From NCBI RefSeq assembly GCF_964340395.1, contig NC_135566.1:11561001-11625000 (forward strand): a DNA stretch of 64,000 bases, written 5' to 3'. Shown here piece by piece: positions 23,082-35,244 of this stretch (position 1 is the stretch's first letter; each line of letters begins with the position of its first letter). A program made the position numbers and the translations under genes. The stretch is from Glandiceps talaboti (Eukaryota; Hemichordata; Enteropneusta; Spengelidae). The notes under the pieces were generated by a model. It was not told where the DNA came from and did no database searches. It saw only the letters and a program-made list of their open reading frames with translations.

Positions 23082-25091
23082 TCAAGCAGGAATGTCTTCC
23101 TGGTCTGGTGTAACTTCGTTAACCTCGTGATCTTTGAAATGTGCGAAAATTTCACAGGATAGTACAAAGGAATGAAAACGGAAGAAAATACACAACGGTA
23201 AGATCAGATGAGAGACGATATACCAAACAACATTTTCATAAAACCAAGATTCTAAGGGGTCCATTTTCAAATTTGGATTTACTTGTAGAAAACTATCGAG
23301 ACACCAGATTCCTAAGTTATTGATCAGAAGAAATGTGACAATTTCTACTAAAACACGTGCATTTTGACTGTCATTAGGTCGGTACTTCATAGCTGTAAGT
23401 ATAAAAACACTCTGTATATATGCTGCGATGATATTACTTGCTGCAAAGACACCCAGTAAGGCAGGGAGGTGTTCAGGATACTCCACTGTCTTTGTTTTCT
23501 GCGTTGCAGGTGAGCCAGCCACAGCAATGAAGTCAAACATACGGAACAAGAATTCTCCTGTCACAGAAATGATCAAGAGAGTTTCATCTGGTTGGAGAGA
23601 GACGTCCAAATAGTTATGTTGGCGGATTGCTCTAAATCCATACCAACTACAAAGAATCATTGGTATACACTGTGCAATTCGGTATCCATAGAAGGCATAT
23701 ATGTGCCGAGCCTGAACGTATTCGTCTGGGTCAGCTAGCAGACCCCCTAAAACCATCAAAATTAAAGAAGATATAATGCCTGTAACAAGTCCGATACCAC
23801 AGCGTGGAACAATCCGTCGTGGCCTCGTATTTGTGGAGCTTGAAATTCTTTGGAAGACACCACTAGTTTGCCTTCCATCTGGGGATGTGTTCTCAGAACT
23901 GACAGAAGTACTTGTAACTCTTGAATCTCCCCCTGCTGCATTGTCATCGTCATCATTCAAAATCAGCCTCTCCTGAGAGACTCCTGTTCCATTTCCTATC
24001 TCTTGTATGGGGTCTGCCCGTAAACATGTACAAAGAGAATTCATACGGCTTATTACTTTAGTCCACATTTGTTCCACTATTGAACAGTCTGTGTATACAT
24101 TTACATCCCTCAAGGAACACCAAATATTGAAGATTATCCCTAGCGACATGAAAGAAAATTCTAACTTGAAAGGCCCCATGAATGGGTCCGCTTTTTCCAT
24201 GAATTTGTCCAAGGATGTTGTATGACTTAAACAGTTAATTTCATGTTGTGTAGTATTATTGGTGAAACCTTGGTAGAGACTCATCTCGGAGGAGTTATCT
24301 TCCTTCGCTCGGAAGAAATCGTCTATTATATCTAGTGACCATTGCAAAATGTTGACGAAAAATAGGATTATAATTGTGTATTGAAACCAACTGGAATTTC
24401 TGAAAACGGCAGATTGAAATTTCTTCAAAAAACCCATTTGTACTGCTGTGAAAACCATGGAAATAATGTAATACACTAACAAGTCATAGTCAGCTCTTAT
24501 GCCGACGAGTCCTTCGTACTTTCGCTTCACGTCATATCTAACATCTAGGCACTCGAATATTTCCATCGTATACACAAGTAATAACAAAAATTTACCGCTT
24601 CCGAAAAGGAATACACCCAGAATATTTATATTGAATGTACCTTGACGAGTGTGTCCATTGTAATTCTGACCTACATTGCAAGATGCATGATGGACTGGTG
24701 TTTGTCTTTGTTGAATGCCGGTGTTCTGTACGCAGCCATTCTCTCCCTCACCGTTGCCTTTACTATCTAAAGAATTTGAATCCCAGTAGAGAGCTCCACA
24801 TTTCTGCCAGGTTTCAGCACGTACAAAGTACCACAGCATGATCAGTAATGCCATCGAAAGGCAGACAATCTTATACACGACTACAGACGGTAAGAGGCTA
24901 CGTTGAAAGTCCTGCTCAATATCAGGTAGCGGTATCCAATAACCGATCTGCAGTACCACACCGGCAGATATCACGATGCACATCAACAAGGTGGCTGAAG
25001 TCCTTCCGTCCTCCTTTCCATTTGCTTGATCGTGGTTTAGTCTGCGACCAGCAATGAGGGGGTTCAAAATCCATCTTCTATCTCTCTCCAT
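23082..25091 (-). CDS. Otopetrin-like multi-pass membrane protein 3
   Basis: One uninterrupted frame of about 669 residues from ATG at 25091; the longer reading from 25115 begins at a GTG and is not used. It follows the same plan as gene 2: NPLIAGRRL then EDGRTSATLL in the N-terminal helix, FLFGSGK helix, IFECLDV, FKLEFSFMSLGIIFNIWCSL closing the first half, then a Ser/Thr/Asp-rich loop (about residues 365-420). The second half ends with NLGIWCLDSFLQVNP, WFYENVVWYIV and FFRFHSFVLSCEIF. These are typical of the otopetrin C-terminal half (proton channel family, plasma membrane). It is the only copy with both an intact frame and the canonical C-terminus, so the best candidate for a working channel. 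Confidence 0.75.
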   Translation of the reverse strand: MERDRRWILNPLIAGRRLNHDQANGKEDGRTSATLLMCIVISAGVVLQIGYWIPLPDIEQDFQRSLLPSVVVYKIVCLSMALLIMLWYFVRAETWQKCGALYWDSNSLDSKGNGEGENGCVQNTGIQQRQTPVHHASCNVGQNYNGHTRQGTFNINILGVFLFGSGKFLLLLVYTMEIFECLDVRYDVKRKYEGLVGIRADYDLLVYYIISMVFTAVQMGFLKKFQSAVFRNSSWFQYTIIILFFVNILQWSLDIIDDFFRAKEDNSSEMSLYQGFTNNTTQHEINCLSHTTSLDKFMEKADPFMGPFKLEFSFMSLGIIFNIWCSLRDVNVYTDCSIVEQMWTKVISRMNSLCTCLRADPIQEIGNGTGVSQERLILNDDDDNAAGGDSRVTSTSVSSENTSPDGRQTSGVFQRISSSTNTRPRRIVPRCGIGLVTGIISSLILMVLGGLLADPDEYVQARHIYAFYGYRIAQCIPMILCSWYGFRAIRQHNYLDVSLQPDETLLIISVTGEFLFRMFDFIAVAGSPATQKTKTVEYPEHLPALLGVFAASNIIAAYIQSVFILTAMKYRPNDSQNARVLVEIVTFLLINNLGIWCLDSFLQVNPNLKMDPLESWFYENVVWYIVSHLILPLCIFFRFHSFVLSCEIFAHFKDHEVNEVTPDQEDIPA

Positions 25092-26988
25092 GCTTAAACA
25101 GATCGGAGAACACACTGTCCGTGGAGGCTAAGGTATTGCCTACGTCTTTGGCGGGCAGAGAATTAAGTCAGTCCATATGCATGGAGGTATACGGACGGAG
25201 TCTTCGCTCCGACAAAACCCAGCCCACTATACTGTTCAATCTCAGTGACTGTAGCTTTAACTTATACAGGGACTAATCAACGCATCCACCATCGAGTTTG
25301 AAATCAGCTTTCGTAACACTTTTCCTCTTTCTGTTTTGAAAATTCTTGGAATTTGAGCTAAATTGACTCTCAAAATTTCCATTCTATCTTTGGATGTGTT
25401 CTTTCACTTTCGATGAACTCATGAATATTTTCCAGTTAGCTGATTCACTACTCAGGTGATGTCATTCAACTTTAACCCCACAGTAGAGCCAATCAACCGT
25501 TTGGTGAGTCATTTTAAATTCAGAGGTCTTTAGACATTCACCTTAGAGTAGCTACAGTTTAAAGGTCTGAGCTTACAGCTAGCTAGCAAGCAATCCGGAA
25601 TTGTTAAAGACTTTGTCACCTGCCTGGCTTGTTTACATGGAACACAATTAAATTGTGACACACTGACTACTCATAGCTTTAGCTTGAGAGACTTACTGTA
25701 ATTTAAGAAGTGCGTGGTGTTGTAGCGAGCGATCTGTTTATCTGCCCGTCTCATTCATAACGAAGCCCTAGTCTTACCCATGCTGTTTATAAGTAGCTAG
25801 CTGTCGGAAGTGTCGCCGCCTCACGTTGACAAATGAAGACCTTCCTGTCACCTTCAATAGACTGTGACCCCTCGTATAGTATGCCCGGTTAGTATGATAT
25901 ACATGGGATTTTGCCTGACAGTTTTATCATAACAGAACTTACTGGATGTAACCTTGTATATAGTCACCCTTCAAATGTGTTTATTTAGTGAATTACTGTG
26001 TTATGAAGACTTCACAAAGCCTAAGTTTAATAGCAGTCACCATGGACTCGGAATTTTACGATTTCACCTATGTGTCATTCATTGGTGCTTTCATCCTTAC
26101 CAGCAGCGATATAGAAGTTGTCGTTACGGAAGATGACAGAGCATTTATAGCTACAAGCAATACAGTGACTAAAATTACTTCTAACAACTTCTGCTTAATT
26201 TGTCATCATTAGATCACAGGGAGCAGGGAACATAATCTTAAATTTGCGACATTTGTTTTCTTTTTTGCGATAGTGGAGTAAAACTTTATTAACTTCTATG
26301 TTTTTCCCCTGTTGGTTGGCTGAATAACTCTGGCCTCCATTTTCCAACTTAGATGATTATGCTAGTACTGGTACGTAAAAGTTGCGTCCATAATATTAAT
26401 ACTTCTCTGTATTACCTCTGTCAAGTGACTCGATGCCCGATCCCTGATCAGCCATATGTTGCTATCTGGTTGGCCAAGTTAATGGCTACTGTTTATCTAC
26501 AGCTCAGCTGCTCTTTAATTCCGTGACTTTGTCACTTTGACCCATCTCAGCATAAATGTCCAATTTTCTACCCGCCACACAATCCACACAATACATGCCT
26601 GGTCTCGGCTCCTTCAATAGTTCATTATCGTTACCTAGCAACGCCGTTCAATACAGGTTAGATCATACATTATGGTATGCCCTACATCTTAAAAAGGTTT
26701 TAATATTTCAATTTCCGGAATGAAATGAAATTGCATCGAGTCAACCTTGAGTCGAGCAGCTGATAGCTAAAATAGTCACTTCCACTATTTTTAAATAACG
26801 TATTGTTATGCAAATATGTCAACAAAGCTGGGCATGCTCAAATGTAAACATGGTCTTCGATGAAACTGCAACCATCATCGTCTCGGCACTATACATTATG
26901 TCGCAACACATATTTCATTCACATTTACCGTGTTTTCAGTAACACCCGTAGCTTCGTTACCGAGTAGTCCTGGTATGATGGAAATACC
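25092..26988. other. Divergent intergenic region between otopetrin-like gene 3 and EGF/CUB gene A
   Basis: The flanking genes start on opposite strands about 1.9 kb apart, so both promoters should lie here. No convincing TATA box or CpG-rich core was picked out by eye; short ORFs near 25954-26212 resemble nothing known. Confidence 0.4.
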
Positions 26989-27061
26989 ATGGCAACAATT
27001 GGATTGTTGCGGATATTAGTAATAGTATTCATCAACCTGTCCCCCATCGAACCTCAACAAG
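26989..27061 (+). CDS. Gene A exon 1: signal peptide
   Basis: ATG at 26989 starts [18 protein letters not shown] followed by PIEPQQ: a short basic N-terminus, a hydrophobic core and a polar end, typical of a secretory signal. Donor CAAG|gttagt leaves phase 1, matching EGF1. An earlier ATG at 26978 is out of frame and soon stops. Confidence 0.75.
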
Positions 27062-28094
27062 GTTAGTCAAATTATTTGCCATATCTAACTCGTTATTCAC
27101 TAGATTAAGAATTCATAATGCTAATTTAATGTGAAAACAAGTAACAGGTTGTTCCAGGCAATGATAGGTCATGAATAATTGTGTTTTCCTCGCAGGTCAA
27201 ATACGCACACAAGTATATGCTACCAATATTATGCGCATGCGCTTGTATATTTTCATGTTTCCTCTGCCGGTCGTTATTCCCACGCACGTTTGCTTCTTTA
27301 TCGACTTGTTTATTTTTCAGATAAATAAAATTCTAGTTATCATGGCTTTGAAGCATTGGAATTTAACCTGAATTTAAATATCATACTGATGTATAGACCC
27401 GTAGTTATATATGTAATATGACATGCGCTAAACATTTTTTACACAACAGGAACTGTACAACACTATTAAATATTTATACGTTAGAATTTAATTTATAACT
27501 ATTTCGCTATCATGCTGTAGCCTACATTCGTATTTTCTGGTTGTTTGTCGGATTCTCGGAGGCCCCCCGATAATTTATCGTATTCTGCTGTCGCCGAGTA
27601 TAGAATGCCATTTGGTTATATCGCCCTAGGATTTCTCAATTGACGCCCATTTTGCGTCACCGATATTACATTTCGTTTATTTCATTATCCCCCCCCCCTT
27701 ATTTTCAAGGAATGGGGCGTTCATAGACGATTGACATGACCTATTCATACCAGTTATGATGTAAAAACTTCTATATTGGTATACACATATCTCTATATTG
27801 AATTCCAAAAACCTAACTTTGTTATTATGTTATGTTGCAATGCATAATTATGATAAAGACGGTAAATATGTTGAAATGTTTCCGAGCCGTCTGGAAAATT
27901 ACCCGGAAATCTAATCCGGGCATATCAAAAGGCATGTCACGTCATATATTGAATATTGTGTTACTATATATATATATATATATATAGAATTATTGTACGA
28001 TGACTGTATTGAGCAACCGCATATTGTGTCAGTGTATGTATGCATGCATGTACATGTATGTATGTATGTATGTATGTATGTATGTATGTATGTG

Positions 28095-28157
<63 letters not shown>

Positions 28158-31100
28158 ATGCACTATCTCCGCATGTACATACATACATACATACATACAT
28201 ACATACATACATACATACATGCATACATACATGCATGCATGCATGCATGTATGTATGTATGTATGTATGTATGTATGTATGTATGTATGTATGTATGTAT
28301 GTATGTATGTATGTATGTATGTATGTATGTATGTATGTATGTATGTATGTATGTATGTATGTATGTATGTATGTATGTATGTATGTATGTATGTATGTAT
28401 GTATGTATGTATGTATGTATGTATGTATGTATGTATGTATGTATGTATGTATGTATGTATGTATGTACATGCGGAGATAGTGGTTCTATGAATTTCATTC
28501 TGAGTACAGATATGTTTTAGCATCTAATATGATGAAATCCATTGTGCATAACTGACAGTATTTGTTGTTAGAATGGATGATATTTTCCTTTCCGGTATAC
28601 ATGACATGCAGTGATATCAATCACATATACGGTATTGTTGTAATTGGCAAATATGTTTTATGTTTTCACGTTACTCATCTATTGATATTTTAGCATGTTT
28701 TCCAAACCCGTGCCAAGTTGGAGGTAGCTGTGTTTTAGCAGCCAACAACTACGGCTACATTTGTCAATGTCACAGAGGCTACTATGGGCAGAATTGTGAA
28801 CAACAGATAACTGGTAAGTTAATGTTATATGCATATAGGGCTACTATGGGCGGAATTGTGAACAACAGATAACTGGTAAGTTAATGTTATAGGGGCTACC
28901 ATGGACATAATTGTGAACACCAGATAACTGGTGAATCAATTTCATAGGGGTTACCATGGACAGAATTGTGAATATCTGATATTTGGTATGTCACATGGGC
29001 TGCGATAGACAGAAATATGTGAAATATTGATAGCTAGTGTATTAAAGTCGATGTCATAGGGGCTATCGTAGAGTAATACATACCTAATGATCAAGTTTAC
29101 ATCAGCAATTGGTCAAAACAGAGCAGCTAGAAATAGTTACGATCTGTCAGTTGCAATCGACGACAGGGAATCTTGGGCGACTCATGGTGACTTCGATGCT
29201 TTCCTCTGCCGATTCATGGCCACAGAAAATGATATACGTGTATAGATAAACAAAACTGGTGGTCAGAAACGTGTTCTAAGGAAGAAAATCCGTCTTCAGC
29301 GAAATTTCAAGCTTACGTTTATACGCGAAGACTAGTTCACTTTAAATATAGACAAAAATTACATAGGGCGTTAGCGTTTTGAAGAGTTCTGGCCTTTAAC
29401 TGGCAGGTGAGGAGGGCACTGGGCATCAATTTTGAAGACCATTTCTTTAAAATTACCACGTCCAAAGATATTAAAGATGAACCTCATTTCATTTAGGTTT
29501 GTCCCCATATACCACAATCTAAGGGGAATCGAAAATACTTACTGAAGTGGTCCTAACGACAACCTACTATAGACTAATTGTATTCTCTCATGTCTTGCAA
29601 TAAGAACTCCGCAATAATAATTTTGGAAGCTTTTTATGCACAAATCATTCAGGCTAAGAAAAGAATGTATGTAACTTATAAATCAATTTGTTTGTATATT
29701 TTGTCTTATCTCTTTGAATGCTGTAAACGTTCATATTTTGCTCGTATTTGTATATGTGCGATTTTGGCCCGTTACCTTTAAGAGCAATACATATTATTAT
29801 TTTTATTCAATATCTAAATATAACCTTTTTATATGATGATTCATCATGCTGTTAAAAATAAAAACGCAACGCGGTAATGACACTTTATAATGTATTCAAA
29901 ATATCACAATTATAGGTTGTCGTTTTTTCCACCCACCAGATGTTCAACTTACTGCCGGCACAAAATGAATGTTAAGCTCGACCTTACGTCAGCATTTTTC
30001 ACCATGCTTTCTACATAAAAATATTACTATGTGCCTACAAATATATCGTATATTTGGATTAATAAAATTGTTCTTTATTTTCATAAATTCTCAACAGATG
30101 TATCATTATGTTCAGCCAATTTTCACCTTTCATCCGGGACATTAACCTCACCGAATTATCCCAGTAACTATGACAACAGAAGTATCTGTTACTACTTCAT
30201 CAAAGTGCCAAATCTTGACGGTGAACCCGAAATACGTCTGACGTTCACTGCCTTTCAAGTTGAAACAAGCAAAGACTTTTTATTCATCGGTACTGGTCCG
30301 ACTGCCGATATCGAGCAAGAGGGTACTTTTGCGTTGACTGGGACTAGTTTGCCACCAGCACTAAGTTTTTACAACGACCAAATATGGCTGGTATTCATAG
30401 CCGACAATAGCATCACTGATTCGGGATGGCATATCCAATACGTATCAGGTAATATATGGTTGATTCATCTTCAAGTTGTGAAATACGAGGAAATATTTGA
30501 ACACTTTTGGCCTGTGATCTTTTTGTGTTATTATCTTCGTATTCTTAGTAGTCGATTTCATTTCAGGTAATCCATGTATCAGCAATCCCTGTATGAATGG
30601 TGGTACATGTGATAACTTTTATCTTGTCTACGGCTGTAATTGTTTGTCGGAATGGACTGGTTCCAGATGTGAGACAGGTGTGTAGAAAGTTACCTCTTTG
30701 GAAATTACATCGTTTTTAATTCATTCGTGAAAAAAACAATACACCTATACGACTATTGCGGTCTTATATACTTTTCTCCCTCCCAATTTCTCTAGTATAA
30801 GGTCCACTATAATCTGCGCTGTCGAAACACACCCTTTTCCTCTCCACTCCACTCCACTTCACTCCACTCCACTCCTCTCCTCCCCACCTTTCCTCTCCAC
30901 TCCACTCCACTCCACTCCCCTTCCCTCCTCCCACCTCTCCTCTCCACTCCACTCCACTCCACTCCACTCCACTCCACTCCACTCCACTCCTCTCCTCTCC
31001 TCCCCACCTCTCCACTTCACTAATCCCCATCTCTCCACTCCACTCCCCACCTCTCCACTTCACTTCACGCTTCATTCCTCCTCCCCTCCCCTCTCTTCTC

Positions 31101-31849
31101 CCCTCCCTCGCCTCCCCACCACTCCATTCTACTCCACCGTTAACCTCTACGTTGAGCCACTCCAAAATTTGAAAGTTCGACTATTCAACACTGTTCACGA
31201 TTTATTATGAATAAATTTATATTTTACCCCTTAGCCGTTGTTATAGCAAGCAATCCATGTGACAGTAGTCCATGTGAAAACAACGGCACGTGTGTACAGG
31301 ACGGTGCTCAGTATTTATGTAGATGTCCCACAGAATGGACAGGGACAGACTGTGATGAGATCGGTATGTTGCAATGAACTGTGCACGTGATTGGTGTATT
31401 GGGATGGTGACCAGGTTTCCTACGTGTGTGCGCGCATGTATCTTTAGAACCCCTAAACGACACAATCCTTGTATGCAAAAATTCTATGTAATGATAATTT
31501 ATTGAAAGCTGCATGTTGGTCTTATGTACAACTACAAGTAAGCTGACTATCATTCATGACCACGTGACTACACACGTCATTGTGACAAAGTCCCCCTCCT
31601 AATCATTCGTTAATTCTTTGGCTAAGAACTTACAACACCGTGCAAAACTCTGTCATGCTACCTACTGCATGGATGACATTTTTTTCAGATATAGACGGAG
31701 AATAATATAATAAGAGCCTAACATTTTGTTTTCATTTCTTTTCTATCTTCTTCTTTTCCTTGTGGTTCTGTCCACCCATCCCTCCGTCCGTCCATCCCTC
31801 TTACCGTCTGTCTGTCCACCCATCCCCCTACCCATCCACCCACCCACCC

Positions 31850-31909
<60 letters not shown>

Positions 31910-34900
31910 TCCTTCCCTTACAGCCATCGATCCTTGCTTGTCGTTACCCTGTCTGAATGACGGCACATGTAACAGGGTGTCCAACACCAATATGTATACA
32001 TGTTCCTGTCAAAGTTCATGGACAGGTGACAATTGTGAAACAGGTGAGTAGATTTATATCTGTCTTACCTATCCTGTATATTACATGTTTTCTGTTATAA
32101 GCATTAACATCCAGCTGTAAACACATATTTTCTAAACTACACATCCATCCATACGAATATGATGTTTGAAATGTACATACATCAAATGATAACACATTTG
32201 ATGTCTAATTATTTGAAGATAAAAGGCAATTCAACACAATATGTTATCTATAAGAATATACTTCAATTTGTACTGTTACACAAGTTCTTGTTTTTCAAAT
32301 GAAAGACGAACACACACGAATAACGAGGTGGGTCAGAATCTTCTGATAAACATAGTTATTACTAAATTGGAAAATCGAGAACTTTTGAGTTAATATTCAT
32401 CCAAATATATACAGTGTTGGTATTCAAATGGTCACAACTCGTAATTTTGCTAATACTTCATTGAAAATTATCTTTCATTCAATTTCATTCTCGCAAGCCT
32501 AAGCATATTTTTCCGCTGACGTAACCTCTTGACCTTGCGTCATAGACGGTGCCGTAAAAGAGGCTGTGGTTCACTACGACGATTCAATGTAAACTTTGTA
32601 CACTGCTGTGAATGTTACTTGGTATATAGCATTCGGTCCTTTATAAGCCTTCATTAACAAATCTCTTTTCTGTTTTCTCTCATTCTTGTTCTCTTACTAT
32701 TATCCATTCTGTTCTTTGACTATGCTAATCCTTTATCAAAGCTATGATGGATTATCTTAATCCATGTACCAGTAACCCTTGCAATAACGGTGGATCATGT
32801 CAGAATGTCGATGGTACAGTTATATACTATTCCTGTTTTTGTGCAACTGGTTGGAGTGGAGCCCTCTGCCAGGAAGGTATTTGTCTGTGAAGATTCAAAC
32901 CGTTGGATTTGGTTTTCCTGTACTGAAAATAAATATCTGATGCAGTGCGAATCTGTTTATTATTACATATAAGTACTAAGGGCAAATGAAGTTGATGTCT
33001 AACTTTTAACTAAAATAAATACCATATCCCACCACCTCCAGTTCAACGCACTCAATTTGCTGACTTATACAACATAAATCTGTGGGATTTACCTTTCCAA
33101 CTTCACAACTATGCAATTGTGAAATATAAAAATGTATAGTTTACGTAAAGTCACTAAAGAAGTAATTTTACTGGACTTTAGTTTGAAAATATACCTTCAG
33201 TACTTGTTATTTATCATCATTGCTTTCATCAATTTATGTGTATATCTGCTCCAATCATAAACTCTGTAAACAACGAATACATTCGTATTTTTTGTCTGTT
33301 TTTCTTCTCACTCCTGCAGCGATGGACTCGTGTGTTAACAACTTCTGTCAAAATGGCGGTGTATGTCAGAGCGCAGGGGATTCTTATGCATGTCTCTGTT
33401 CACAACACTTTTACGGACAATATTGTGAATCGGGTATATATATTAAACATTACAATAATGCAAATATTTTGGCAAGCTCTTTCCCCCGCAATGTGTTCAA
33501 ATCTTTGTACAATTCTTACCCATTGCACAGACTATACAACACTTTCTTTATTCTCGATTTCCTGGACAGCATCCATGTTGCCATTGAACTCATCTCATTG
33601 AAGTCTTTCACCTAGCAACTTCTATCCTACCAAGTACCCATTTATACAACCGGGTAGACTTGTACACCTTAATGGTTCAAACCTTGCCCAATGACGTCGC
33701 ATAATGAAAAGAAGGAGTATCTTATAGTCACAAATTAGATTATCAACAGATAGACAGGCTTCTAATTCTGTCGTCGTTAATTTGTGGCCGAATTAGCAAG
33801 ATTAAGTTTGTCTCTGGCACTTAGCGCGAGGCAATGAAAGTGTGTGCTTATGCTTTACTAATGTTTACTTTGTTAGCATAACATGACTTCTGATGTATTT
33901 GAACACATGCTCGTACTGGTATTTATTTAGCACATAACGTCCAATAACACGTTTTGTTCAGTGGCACCGTTTGGACGTGTATTGTTATGTTGTGCACCTG
34001 TGTGTGTGTGTTTAAGCTGCGCAATACCTTTCTTCCGCCGATTGTGTGCACGCTTTATGTAACTTGTTGCTATGGTCACGCATGTCAGCGTTGTTTGCTG
34101 TGATCTTTCTGTCATTCAACATCACTGATATCATCCGTTCAGTGACTACTCTTCTCTTTCTAGCCATACCGTCATCTACAAACCCCTGTGACAGTAATCC
34201 CTGCCATAACAATGGCATATGTGAGAACGTCAATGATGACATCAGATACTACAGCTGTTACTGTCGACCAGCTTGGATTGGTCCCCTATGTCAAACAATG
34301 CTAGGTATAATATATAGTGTTTGTTAAACTGATTGCCATCAATCATGTCTTGCTGTGTCGTTTTTGTATTGATTTCAATGTTGAGCAATTGTATTTGTAA
34401 AGTACTCAAGTTTAACCATTAGGATAGCAGTACGCCCCCGTTTCTGTCAACTTGACACTCTTGTAGTTACATATTCGATGAACATCAGTGTGATCGCATA
34501 TTTATAGGAGTGGCATTATTCTGTATAAATACCCATAATCATTCGTTCAATCCATGGGCGAAGGATTTCAAACTGTGATTACTTACGTATTTGTAAATCC
34601 CAGTTTTGTTTTGTTTTGGTTGCAGTGTTGTTGATTCAGTATTTTTCCATGACCATATAATCCTCGGTTATGGTTAATACTCATGTAAACGATCAACAAC
34701 TACACTGTGTTCTCTCTGCCTAACTCTTACAGTAGCATAAATACGTCTGCGTCTCTTTGTAAATCTTCATTTCCCTCTCTGTTTATTCAGTTAACCCATG
34801 TGGTATTGAACCTTGCCAAAATGGTGGGCTTTGTACAGACTATGGTACATACTATACATGTACTTGTCTCTATGGTTACACTGGTACTAACTGTCAAACA

Positions 34901-35212
34901 GGTAATGGAAGATAAGATTCTACCAAAACATGTATAGACTTTTGCTAAGGAGACGATCTCCATACAACATTGCACAGACAACCATAGCCATAGCCATAAC
35001 CGCAACTACATAGAAGCTGTCATATTCCTTATTTGTAACTGGAGAACGATGCAAACTCTATCATTTTTATTTTTTAAAAGTTACAAATAATAGATTTGAT
35101 ACCAAAAAACCACTGTGGCGATCGCAATATTAGTCCAAAGACCTTGTTTACTAATGAAATAGCTCTCAACCAGTCATTAAACATATATATAACATTGTCA
35201 CAGACAGACAGG

Positions 35213-35244
<32 letters not shown>

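Larger units (their letters stand above)
27062..28693 (+). other. Gene A intron 1
   Basis: 1.6 kb. It holds C11 near 27691, a (TA)n run near 27965, and the TATG/GTGC and inverted CATA/TATG arrays listed separately. No further exon seen. Confidence 0.6.

Noticed and set aside
25092-25115. Upstream in-frame extension of otopetrin-like protein 3
   Set aside because: It begins at GTG; the first ATG is at 25091 and gives an N-terminus like gene 2.
27911-28523. Long His/Thr/Tyr/Ile, Met/Tyr/Val/Cys and Arg/Ala/Cys/Val ORFs on both strands
   Set aside because: All are translations of TATG/CATA/GTGC microsatellites, open in several frames at once.
28839-28875. Second EGF1-end copy as an extra exon (ag|GGCTACTATGG ... 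ACTG|gtaagt)
   Set aside because: 37 nt long, so it breaks the phase-1 frame and would not join EGF1 to CUB.
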